From NCBI RefSeq assembly GCF_014649815.1, contig NZ_BMTT01000004.1, positions 124,001-188,000 on the forward strand: a stretch of 64,000 nucleotides of DNA, in the 5' to 3' direction. Numbering within the stretch: the first letter of the stretch is position 1; the number at the start of each line of letters is the position of its first letter. The position numbers and the translations under genes were made by a program. Below the pieces are notes generated by a model, which saw only the letters and a list, made by a program, of their open reading frames with translations, did no database searches and was not told the origin of the DNA. Below, one piece after another: positions 39,731 to 49,930 of this stretch. This DNA is from Streptomyces mutabilis (lineage in GTDB: Bacteria; Actinomycetota; Actinomycetes; Streptomycetales; Streptomycetaceae).

Positions 39731-41134
39731 CTAGTTCAGGTACTGACAGGTGGCGCGCGGGGTGTAGACGCCGTGGCCCTTGCGCCCGGTGTACTCCCGC
39801 TCGGTGACGACCGGCACGCCGCGCGAGAGCACGGTCTCCACGCGGCCGGTGATCCGCTTGCCCTCGTACGCCGAGTAGTCGACGTTCATGTGGTGCGTCT
39901 CGGCCGAGATGACCTGCTCGGCGTGCGGGTCGTAGACGACGATGTCGGCGTCGGCGCCGGGTGCGATGGTGCCCTTCTTCGGGTACAGGCCGAACATGCG
40001 GGCCGGGGTCGCGCAGGCGATCTCGATCCAGCGGCGGCGGCTGATGTGGCCGTCGACGACGGCCTGGTGGAGCAGGTCCATGCGGTTCTCGACGCCGGGC
40101 ATGCCGTTGGGGATCTTGGAGAAGTCGCCACGGCCCAGCTCCTTCTGGCCGGTGAAGCAGAAGGGGCAGTGGTCGGTGGAGACCACCTGGAGGTCGTTGG
40201 TGCGCAGGCCCCGCCACAGGGCCGCCTGGTGTTCCTTCGGCCGCAGCGGGGTGCTGCAGACGTACTTGGCGCCCTCGAAGTCCGGCTCGGCGAGGTTGTC
40301 GGTGGACAGGAACAGGTACTGCGGGCAGGTCTCGCCGAAGACGTTCAGGCCCTCGTCCCGGGCCCGGGTCAGCTCCGCCACCGCTTCCGTCGCCGAGACG
40401 TGCACGACGTACAGGGGCGCGCCGGCCACCTGGGCGAGCTTGATGGCCCGGTGCGTCGCCTCCGCCTCCAGCAGCGCCTTGCGGACCTCGCCGTGGTAGC
40501 GCGGGTCGGTCTCGCCCCGGGCGAGAGCCTGTTCCACGAGCACGTCGATCGCGATGCCGTTCTCGGCGTGCATCATGATCAGCCCGCCGTTTCCGGCGGC
40601 CCGCTGCATGGCCCGCAGGATCTGCCCGTCGTCGGAGTAGAAGACGCCCGGGTAGGCCATGAACTGCTTGAAGGAGGTGACGCCCTCCTCCACCAGCAGG
40701 TCCATCTCCTTGAGCGTCTTCTGGTTCACGTCCGAGACGATCATGTGGAAGGCGTAGTCGATGGCGCAGTTGCCTTCGGCCTTGGCGTGCCAGGCGTCCA
40801 GGCCGGAGCGCAGTGAGTGCCCGACGCTCTGGATGGCGAAGTCGACGATCGTGGTCGTACCGCCCCAGGCGGCGGCCCGGGTGCCGGTCTCGAAGGTGTC
40901 GGCGGCGTAGGTGCCGCCGAAGGGCATCTCCATGTGGGTGTGGCCGTCGACGCCGCCCGGGATGACGTACTTGCCGCTCGCGTCGACGGTCCGCTCGGCC
41001 GTGAAGGCGTCGGCGGCCGGGGTGCCGGTGGCGGCGAGGGCGGCGACGCGGCCGTCCTCGATCAGGACATCGGCGTGGATCTCGTCGGACGCGGTGACGA
41101 CGAGGCCACCGCGGACGACGGTACGGACGCTCAT
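39731..41134 (-). CDS. hydA: Dihydropyrimidinase/D-hydantoinase
   Basis: Cyclic amidohydrolase of 467 residues that opens dihydrouracil, dihydrothymine or hydantoin rings to N-carbamoyl acids. Metal ligands are visible: HTH in GGVDGHTHMEMPFGG (about 65 and 67) and the carboxylated Lys in GVTSFKQFM (about 156), then MHAEN, YVVHVS and STDHCPF. It is followed directly by the F420-type gene and preceded by a nitrilase-like carbamoyl hydrolase, which would finish its product. Confidence 0.92.
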   Translation of the reverse strand: MSVRTVVRGGLVVTASDEIHADVLIEDGRVAALAATGTPAADAFTAERTVDASGKYVIPGGVDGHTHMEMPFGGTYAADTFETGTRAAAWGGTTTIVDFAIQSVGHSLRSGLDAWHAKAEGNCAIDYAFHMIVSDVNQKTLKEMDLLVEEGVTSFKQFMAYPGVFYSDDGQILRAMQRAAGNGGLIMMHAENGIAIDVLVEQALARGETDPRYHGEVRKALLEAEATHRAIKLAQVAGAPLYVVHVSATEAVAELTRARDEGLNVFGETCPQYLFLSTDNLAEPDFEGAKYVCSTPLRPKEHQAALWRGLRTNDLQVVSTDHCPFCFTGQKELGRGDFSKIPNGMPGVENRMDLLHQAVVDGHISRRRWIEIACATPARMFGLYPKKGTIAPGADADIVVYDPHAEQVISAETHHMNVDYSAYEGKRITGRVETVLSRGVPVVTEREYTGRKGHGVYTPRATCQYLN

Positions 41135-41167
41135 GCTGCTGTTCCCTCCTGTCAGGAGCCCCGTCGG

Positions 41168-42010
41168 TCAGGGCGCGGTCAGCGGGGAGTACGCCCCCGG
41201 CGCGCGGTCGCGGTAGAACTGCCAGCGGTCGCGGACCTCGCGCAGCTTGCCCATGTCGAGGTCGCGGACGACGAGTTCGGTCTCCTTGTCGCTCGCCACC
41301 TCACCGACGAACTGCGCCTCCGGGTCGACGAAGTAGGAGGTGCCGTAGAAGTCGTTGTCGCCGTACTCCTCCACTCCGACCCGGTTGATGGCGCCGACGA
41401 AGTACTCGTTGGCCACGGCCGCCGCCGGCTGCTCCAGCTGCCACAGGTAGCCGGACAGGCCGCGCGAGGTGGCCGACGGGTTGAAGACGACCTCCGCGCC
41501 CTGGAGGCCCAGCGCCCGCCAGCCCTCCGGGAAGTGCCGGTCGTAGCAGATGTAGACGCCGACCTTGCCGACGGCGGTGTCGAACACCGGCCAGCCGGAG
41601 TTCCCGGGACGGAAGTAGAACTTCTCCCAGAAGCCGCGCACCTGCGGGATGTGCGTCTTGCGGTACTTGCCGAGGTAGGAGCCGTCGGCGTCGATGACGG
41701 CGGCGGTGTTGTAGAGGACGCCGGGCTGCTCCTCCTCGTACATCGGCAGCACCAGCACGATGCCGTGCTCGCGGGCCAGGCGCTGGAAGCGCTCGACGAT
41801 CGGCCCGTCGGGAACGTGTTCGGCGTAGGCGTAGAAATCGGGGTCCTGGACCTGGCAGAAGTACGGCCCGTAGAACAGCTCCTGGAAGCACATGACCTGT
41901 GCGCCCTGGGCGGCGGCGTCGCGCACCGCCTGTTCGTGGACCTGGATCATCGATTCCTTGTCGCCCGTCCAGGCGGTCTGGAAGAGCGCGGCACGGATCA
42001 CTCGGCTCAT
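41168..42010 (-). CDS. Nitrilase-superfamily beta-ureidopropionase
   Basis: Carbon-nitrogen hydrolase of 280 residues. The Glu-Lys-Cys triad is seen at FQELFYGPYF (Glu 44), YRKTHIP (Lys 118) and ICYDRHFPEG (Cys 155). Close resemblance to N-carbamoyl-beta-alanine amidohydrolases and position beside the dihydropyrimidinase support release of beta-alanine, CO2 and ammonia. A second copy in the cluster (45111-45951) would have the same length without its deletion. Confidence 0.9.
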   Translation of the reverse strand: MSRVIRAALFQTAWTGDKESMIQVHEQAVRDAAAQGAQVMCFQELFYGPYFCQVQDPDFYAYAEHVPDGPIVERFQRLAREHGIVLVLPMYEEEQPGVLYNTAAVIDADGSYLGKYRKTHIPQVRGFWEKFYFRPGNSGWPVFDTAVGKVGVYICYDRHFPEGWRALGLQGAEVVFNPSATSRGLSGYLWQLEQPAAAVANEYFVGAINRVGVEEYGDNDFYGTSYFVDPEAQFVGEVASDKETELVVRDLDMGKLREVRDRWQFYRDRAPGAYSPLTAP

Positions 42011-42084
42011 CTTCGGCCTCCACTCGCTCGGTGTGGCGCTCGGTGTAGGGCGAGACTAGGGACGGCGGCCGGCCGGTTTGAGTG

Positions 42085-42128
42085 GCACGGTGTCACGTCT
42101 GTCGGGGGCGGGCATTGCACGGTGTCAC
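42085..42128. repeat. Direct repeat GCACGGTGTCAC x2
   Basis: GCACGGTGTCAC occurs at 42085-42096 and 42117-42128, in the gap upstream of the first nitrilase gene; the second copy covers the PucR stop codon. The 32-base spacing is three helical turns. Candidate site for PucR or another activator of the catabolic operon. Confidence 0.5.
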
Positions 42129-43723
42129 CCCTGCTGCGCGTCGTGGGCGAGGAGCGCGATGTGCACGGAGGCGGCCTGTTCGAAGTCGTCGAGGTCGACG
42201 CCGAGGCGTCCCTGTATGGCCTCCAGGCGGCGGTAGAGGGCGGGGCGGGAGACGTGGTGGAGCTGGGCGGTGCGTGACTTGTTGCGACCGGTGGCGAGGT
42301 AGGTGCGCAGGACGGCCAGCAGGTCCTCGTCGGGGCCGCCGAGCAGGCCGTCCAGCTCGCGTTCGGCGAAGGACTGCACGCGCGGGTCGTCGCGCAGCAG
42401 CCGGACCAGGCCCCGCAGGTGGATGTCACGCAGCCGCACGACGGGCGGCAGGTCGAGGCCGGGCGCGGAGTCGGCGACGGCGTCGGCCACGTGCCGGGCC
42501 TCGCGCAGACCGGCGGGGACGTCGTCCCAGGCGGCGCGGGCGTCGGCCGCCGCCACCACGGCGCGGGAGGCATCCGGCTCCGAGCGCAGCCGGGCCGCGA
42601 AGTGCGCGGCGAGCGCCCTGGCGTCCTGGTCGGGGGCGAGGCTGAGCAGCACGGTGACGCGGTCGTCACCGAGGTCGGCGGCGACCCCGGGCAGGCCCAG
42701 CAGCCGCAGGACGCGGTCCAGCAGGGCGGCATCGCCGCCGCGCACGACCAGCGGGACGAAGACACGCCGGTTGACCGGCAGTCCGGCGGCCCGCGCCCGG
42801 GGCAGCAGCTGCCGCGCCGGCACGGCCCCGGTGACCAGATCGGTGAGCAGGTTGCGCGCGGACTGCTCCTCCCAGGAGTCCCAGGAGCCGCCGGGGCCCT
42901 GAACGTGGGTGCCGTCGCCGCCGAGCATGCGGTGCAGGACCAGCGCCTCGGCGGCGCGGTCGGCTAGCAGGCGCCCGGCGGCCCGGTCGCCGCGGTAGCC
43001 GCACAGCAGCAGCCGTCCCCAACGCTCCCCGCGGCAGCTCAGCTCGGCGCGGATCCAGCCGTCGGCCGATCCGGCACCGGCCTGGCGGGCGATGCGCTCC
43101 CAGTCCCGCAGTACGTCGTCGACCGCCGCCCGCTCCCCCGCCGTGGCGAGGACGCGGTGGGCGAGGTTGGTGACGACGACCGGGCAGCCGCCGTGCCGGG
43201 CCACCTCGTCGAGCAGGCGCTGCACGGGGGCGCCGGCGGTGATCAGGCCGGTCAGTTCGGTGCGTACGGCCTCGGAGAGGCTGACGGCGGCGAACTTGCG
43301 CCGCAGCAGCCGGGACTGCACCTCCTCGGTGAGTTCGGCGAACGGGGAGGGGCGGTGCAGGACGACCATGGGGAGCCCGCAGCGCTCGGCCGCCCGGCGC
43401 ATCCCGTCGGGCGGGGTGGGGAAGGCCCGGCCGAGGCCCAGCACGACGGCGGACGCCTCGGCCCGGTGCAGGGAGCGGACGTACTCGCCCTGCTTGGCCT
43501 CGTCACCGGCGAGCAGCACCCCGGTGGTGAGGACCATCTCGCCGCCGGTGAGCATCACTCCGACGTCGGCGGCCTCGGCGACGTGCACCCAGCGCACGGG
43601 CCGGTCGAGCCGGTGGGCGCCGGCCACCACCTCGGGCTGCCCGGCGAGCACCCGCTCCAGAGTGAGGACCTGCCGGACCGACAGGGCGGGTTCCCAGGGC
43701 TGCTGCCCCAAGGCGGTGGTCAT
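42125..43723 (-). CDS. PucR-family transcriptional regulator
   Basis: Regulator of 532 residues. The N-terminal PucR-type sensor domain shows LTGGEMVLTTGVLL and AELTEEVQSRLLRRK; the middle holds the GGDEF-like region of the family; the C-terminal PucR HTH reads LRTYLATGRNKSRTAQLHHVSRPALYRRL. PucR proteins activate purine, allantoin or pyrimidine catabolism in response to pathway intermediates. Central position in the cluster makes it the pathway regulator. Confidence 0.9.
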   Translation of the reverse strand: MTTALGQQPWEPALSVRQVLTLERVLAGQPEVVAGAHRLDRPVRWVHVAEAADVGVMLTGGEMVLTTGVLLAGDEAKQGEYVRSLHRAEASAVVLGLGRAFPTPPDGMRRAAERCGLPMVVLHRPSPFAELTEEVQSRLLRRKFAAVSLSEAVRTELTGLITAGAPVQRLLDEVARHGGCPVVVTNLAHRVLATAGERAAVDDVLRDWERIARQAGAGSADGWIRAELSCRGERWGRLLLCGYRGDRAAGRLLADRAAEALVLHRMLGGDGTHVQGPGGSWDSWEEQSARNLLTDLVTGAVPARQLLPRARAAGLPVNRRVFVPLVVRGGDAALLDRVLRLLGLPGVAADLGDDRVTVLLSLAPDQDARALAAHFAARLRSEPDASRAVVAAADARAAWDDVPAGLREARHVADAVADSAPGLDLPPVVRLRDIHLRGLVRLLRDDPRVQSFAERELDGLLGGPDEDLLAVLRTYLATGRNKSRTAQLHHVSRPALYRRLEAIQGRLGVDLDDFEQAASVHIALLAHDAQQG

Positions 43724-43774
43724 GGCGGCGCCTCCTCGGCTCGGGACGCGGCGGTCGGGTGCTGTGCGGGCGCG

Positions 43775-43834
43775 CGTTCGTCAGGGACGGTGCGTGGGGC
43801 ACGTTCGTCAGATGGCGGGCAGGGCGTTCGTCAG
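43775..43834. repeat. Three copies of CGTTCGTCAG
   Basis: CGTTCGTCAG lies at 43775-43784, 43802-43811 and 43825-43834 between the aminotransferase and PucR genes; the last copy includes the aminotransferase stop. Two copies extend to CGTTCGTCAGATG. They may be PucR-binding half-sites or a small tandem duplication. Confidence 0.6.
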
Positions 43835-45114
43835 ATGCTCCGCAGGGCCCGCTCCAGGATCGCGGCGCCCTCCTCGGCCTCCGCGACGGTGAGGGACATC
43901 GGCGGTGCGACGCGCAGGACGCTGGTGCTGTGGCCGCCGCCCTTGCCGACGAGCAGCCCACCGGCGCGGGCCTCCTCCAGGACGGTGGACGCGGCCTCGG
44001 GGGCGGCCTCGTCGGTGCCGGGCCTGGTCAGCTCGATGCCGATCATCAGCCCTCGCCCGCGTACCTCGCGCACGTGCGGCACCCGGGCGGCGACCGCCCG
44101 CAGCCTTTCGATGAGCAGTCCGCCGACGCGCCGGGCGTTGCCCTGGAGGTCGTGCTCCAGGAGGTGGTTGAGGTTGGCAAGGCCGGCGGCCATGGTGACC
44201 TGGGTGCCGCCGAACGTGGAGATGCTGTTGGCGTCGAGGCAGTTCATGATCTCGGCGCGGGCGATGACGCCGCCGACCGACATGCCGTTGCCGATGCCCT
44301 TGGCGAAGGTCACGATGTCCGGCGGGCCGCTGCGTCCGTGGGCCTGCCAGCCCCAGAAGTGCTCGCCGGTGCGGCCCCAGCCGGTCTGCACCTCGTCGGC
44401 GATCCACAGGATGCCCCGCTCGTGCAGCACCTCGCGGAAGGCGGCGTACAGGCCGTCCGGCGGAGAGGTGAAGCCGCCGACGCCCTGGACGGGTTCGGCG
44501 ATCAGCGCGGCGGGCGGGCGGGTGTGGCCGAGGAGGTCCTTCAAGTCGGCGACGCAGGCGTCGATGAAGTCCCGGTCGTCGAGGTGGGCGTAGGGGCCGC
44601 GGGTGCGGACGCCGCCGTGGACGTAGAGCGTCTGGAGCGGGGAGAGCGAGGTCGGTGACCAGCCGCGGTTGCCGGTGATGCCGACGGAGCCGAAGCTGCG
44701 GCCGTGGTAGCTGTTGCGCATCGCCAGGATCGTGTTGCTGCGCCGGTGGGCGGTGGCGAGCAGCAGGGCGGTGTCGTTGGCCTCGGTGCCGGAGGTGGTG
44801 AAGAAGACGCGGGCGTCCGGGATGCCGGAGACGTGGGCGATCCGCTCGGCGAGTTCGACCATGGGCCGGTTCAGGTACAGGGTCGAGGAGTGGATGATCC
44901 GCCCGGCCTGCTCGCTCACCGCCTTGGTCACCTCGGGCAGGGCGTGCGCGGTCATCGTGGTGAGGATGCCGCCGAAGAAGTCGAGGTACTTGTTGCCGGC
45001 GGAGTCCCAGACGTGGCGGCCCTCGCCGTGGGTGATCTCCAGCGGGTCCTCGTAGTAGAGGGCGAGCCAGTCGGGCAGGACGGAGCGGTGCCGGGCATGG
45101 AGGTCCTTGGTCAC
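43831..45114 (-). CDS. Class III aminotransferase (beta-alanine/AGXT2-like)
   Basis: PLP-dependent omega-aminotransferase of 427 residues. It shows FFTTSGTEANDTALLLA, NSYHGRSFGS, the WIADEVQTGWGRTG segment and FAKGIGNGMSVGG with the PLP Lys. It probably converts the beta-alanine or beta-aminoisobutyrate from pyrimidine breakdown to the semialdehyde. GTG 45114 lies in the GTGA overlap with the expected stop of the upstream nitrilase. A 2-base deletion in that nitrilase places both genes in one reading frame. Confidence 0.88.
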   Translation of the reverse strand: MTKDLHARHRSVLPDWLALYYEDPLEITHGEGRHVWDSAGNKYLDFFGGILTTMTAHALPEVTKAVSEQAGRIIHSSTLYLNRPMVELAERIAHVSGIPDARVFFTTSGTEANDTALLLATAHRRSNTILAMRNSYHGRSFGSVGITGNRGWSPTSLSPLQTLYVHGGVRTRGPYAHLDDRDFIDACVADLKDLLGHTRPPAALIAEPVQGVGGFTSPPDGLYAAFREVLHERGILWIADEVQTGWGRTGEHFWGWQAHGRSGPPDIVTFAKGIGNGMSVGGVIARAEIMNCLDANSISTFGGTQVTMAAGLANLNHLLEHDLQGNARRVGGLLIERLRAVAARVPHVREVRGRGLMIGIELTRPGTDEAAPEAASTVLEEARAGGLLVGKGGGHSTSVLRVAPPMSLTVAEAEEGAAILERALRSI

Positions 45115-45951
45115 GGCTGCACCAGCCCTTCGTAGGCGTCGGGGCGGCGGTCTGTAGAAGGCCCACTGCTGCCGCACCTGGTCGATGAGGTCGAAGTCCA
45201 GGTCGCGGACGACGAGTTCCTCCTCGGTGTCACTGGCGACGTCGCCGACGAACTGGCCACGCGGGTCGACGAAGTACGACGTGCCGTAGAAGTCGTTGTC
45301 GCCGTACTCCTCCTGGCCGACCCGGTTGATCGCGGCGACGAAGTACTCGTTGGCGACGGCCGCCGCGGGCTGCTCCAGCCGCCACAGGTGGGCGGAGAGG
45401 CCGCGATGGGTGGCGGAGGGGTTGTAGACCAGCTGAGCACCGCCGAGCCCGAGTTGGCGCCAGCCCTCCGGGAAGTGCCGGTCGTAGCAGATGTAGACGC
45501 CGACCTTGCCGACTGCGGTGTCGAAGACCGGCCAGCCGAGGTTGCCGGGCCGGAAGTAGAACTTCTCCCAGAACCCCTTGACCTGCGGGATGTGGTGTTT
45601 CCGGTACGTGCCGAGGACGGTGCCGTCAGCGTCGATCACGGCCGCGGTGTTGTAGTAGAAGCCGGACTGCTCGACCTCGAAGACGGGGACGACGATCACC
45701 ATGCCGGTCTCGCGGGCGAGGGCCTGCATGCGGCGGGTGGTCGGGCCGTCGGGCACGGGCTCGGCCCAGCGGTAGTGCTCAGGGTCCTGGACCTGGCAGA
45801 AGTACGGTGCGTTGAAGACTTCCTGGAAGCCGATGACCTGGGCGCCCTGCCGGGCCGCCGCGCGGGCGTGCTCCTCGTGTTTCGCCACCATGGACTCGGG
45901 GTCGCCGGTCCAGGTGGCCTGGACGAGAGCGGCGCGTACGACGTTGGCCAT
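45111..45951 (-). pseudogene. Second nitrilase/beta-ureidopropionase, 2-base deletion near 3' end
   Basis: Paralogue of the nitrilase at 41168-42010 with the same triad (FQEVFNAPYF, YRKHHIP, ICYDRHFPEG). It is 841 bases against 843 for the paralogue. At about 45150-45156 the frame reads AFYRPPP, while the other frame gives DRRPDAYEGLVQP and the normal stop at 45111. A missing CG dinucleotide (TACAGACC for expected TACCGAGACC) explains this. The result, if real, is loss of the last 10-12 residues and an in-frame fusion through GTG 45114 to the aminotransferase, giving about 706 residues. The active site is untouched. Confidence 0.85.
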
Positions 45952-45980
45952 GAGCTGCTCCTTCGACACGACGTCAGAGC

Positions 45981-46008
45981 CTCTACGCCCGTAGAGCAGG
46001 CCGTAGAG
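45981..46008. promoter_or_regulatory. Palindrome plus third half-site upstream of nitrilase 2
   Basis: CTCTACG-CC-CGTAGAG (45981-45996) is a perfect 7-bp inverted repeat; a third CGTAGAG lies at 46002-46008. All three are 30-57 bases upstream of the start at 45951. Candidate operator for the nitrilase-aminotransferase transcript. Confidence 0.6.
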
Positions 46009-46130
46009 GGACGAACGTAAGCCTGGCCGCAGGGGCTTGCCAAGACCATCGTCGTCAAGGCGCGGTGTCGATCGTGTTTCGCACTCCTGTGGGTGAGCGC
46101 GCGCGGCTCGGGCAGCCGGGTGCGGCAGCC

Positions 46131-46382
46131 TCAGGCCGCCGCGGGCTCGCACCTCCCGACCAGGTCGTCCATGGACAGCCCCAGCGCGCCGGCCAGCGCC
46201 GCCACGGTGAAGAACGCCGGGGTGGGCGCCCGGCCGGTCTCGATCTTGCGCAGGGTCTCGGCGGAGACGCCGGCCACGGCGGCGACCTCCGTCATGCTCC
46301 GTTCGCCGCGGGCCGCGCGCAGCAGGCGGCCGAGCTGTTCGCCGCGCTCGCGCTCTTCGGGGGTGAGTGGGGTGCGCACCAT
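46131..46382 (-). CDS. Small XRE-family HTH regulator
   Basis: Protein of 83 residues that is nearly all Cro/C1 HTH: MTEVAAVAGVSAETLRKIETG is the helix-turn-helix, followed by FFTVAALAGALGLSMDDLVG. It is divergent from a methionine aminopeptidase gene, with ATACCGGT repeats in the 63-base gap. It probably represses itself and the neighbour. Confidence 0.85.
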   Translation of the reverse strand: MVRTPLTPEERERGEQLGRLLRAARGERSMTEVAAVAGVSAETLRKIETGRAPTPAFFTVAALAGALGLSMDDLVGRCEPAAA

Positions 46383-46393
46383 GCCGTCATTCT

Positions 46394-46438
46394 AATACCG
46401 GTCCCGCGCGATCGACCCAATTCAAATACCGGTATAGT
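46394..46438. promoter_or_regulatory. ATACCGGT operators and -10 box of the aminopeptidase gene
   Basis: AATACCGGT occurs at 46394-46402 and 46425-46433; the second copy is part of the palindrome ATACCGGTAT. TATAGT at 46433-46438 lies 7 bases before the ATG of the plus-strand gene, so that mRNA is probably leaderless and blocked when the XRE protein sits on the palindrome. Confidence 0.6.
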
Positions 46439-46445
46439 AATTGGC

Positions 46446-47222
46446 ATGGTGGAACTGAAGACAGATACATCGATCGACGCCATGCACGCGGCCGGCCAGG
46501 TCGTCGCGCGCGCCCTGACCGCCGTACGGAAGGCGGCGGACGTCGGCGTGTCCCTGCTGGAGCTGGACGCGGTGGCGCGCGAGGTGCTGCGGGAGGCGGG
46601 CGCCGGGTCGCCGTTCCTCGGCTACCGGCCCGCCTTCGCACCGACGCCCTTCCCCGGTGTCATCTGCGCGTCGGTGAACGACGCGATCGTGCACGGCATC
46701 CCCGACGGCTACCGGCTGCGCGACGGTGACCTGGTCTCGATCGACTGCGGGGCGACGCTGGACGGCTGGGCCGGCGACTCGGCGGTCAGCTTCGTCGTGG
46801 GCGCCCCTCGCGCGGCGGACGTCACGCTGATCGAGACCGCGGAGCGAGCGCTGGCCGCAGGCATCGCGGCGGCCGTCGTCGGCAACCGCATCGGCGACAT
46901 CGGGCACGCCATCGGCACGGTGTGCCGGGCGGCCGGTTACGGAATCATGGAGGATTTCGGCGGCCACGGCATCGGCCGGCACATGCACGAGGACCCGGGG
47001 GTGCCCAACGAAGGCCGCCCGGGGCGCGGGCTGCCCCTGCGGCACGGCATGGTCATCGCCATCGAACCCATGCTGATCGGCAGCGGCCGGGACGACTACC
47101 ACCCCGCCCCGGACGGCTGGACCCTGCGCACGAACGACGGCTCGCGGGCGGCCCACGTGGAGCACACGGTGGCGATCACGGAGGACGGCCCGCGTGTCCT
47201 GACGTCGCGGGACGGCCTCTGA
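46446..47222 (+). CDS. map: Type I methionine aminopeptidase
   Basis: Enzyme of 258 residues that removes initiator Met. The five metal ligands are present: Asp 100 (IDCG), Asp 111 (GDSA), His 174 (GGHGIGRHMHE), Glu 207 (IEPML) and Glu 239 (AHVEHT). It is probably a second, accessory copy, because the housekeeping map sits in the secY-adk region in Streptomyces (established knowledge). No ribosome site precedes ATG 46446; a TATAGT seven bases upstream indicates a leaderless transcript. A 10-bp hairpin follows the stop. Confidence 0.92.
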   Translation: MVELKTDTSIDAMHAAGQVVARALTAVRKAADVGVSLLELDAVAREVLREAGAGSPFLGYRPAFAPTPFPGVICASVNDAIVHGIPDGYRLRDGDLVSIDCGATLDGWAGDSAVSFVVGAPRAADVTLIETAERALAAGIAAAVVGNRIGDIGHAIGTVCRAAGYGIMEDFGGHGIGRHMHEDPGVPNEGRPGRGLPLRHGMVIAIEPMLIGSGRDDYHPAPDGWTLRTNDGSRAAHVEHTVAITEDGPRVLTSRDGL

Positions 47223-47234
47223 GGCACCGCACGA

Positions 47235-47264
47235 CCCGGGCGTGAAGCACTCCGCACGCCCGGG
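47235..47264 (+). terminator. Hairpin terminator after map
   Basis: CCCGGGCGTG and CACGCCCGGG form a perfect 10-bp stem with a 10-base loop, 12 bases after the stop codon. Confidence 0.8.
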
Positions 47265-47389
47265 CCCCGCCCTCGGGGTCCAGGACATGCCCGACGGAAC
47301 AGAACGTGTCATGTTGGGCATGACCGCGCCCCGTCCGGGTTACCCGGCCTCGGCACGTCGAACAGCGATGCAGCGGAGGTCCGTACACG

Positions 47390-49924
<2,535 letters not shown>

Positions 49925-49930
49925 CCATCG

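Noticed and set aside
42125-42150. CRISPR-like repeat from GCACGGTGTCAC copies
   Set aside because: Only two copies with no regular spacer array and no cas genes.
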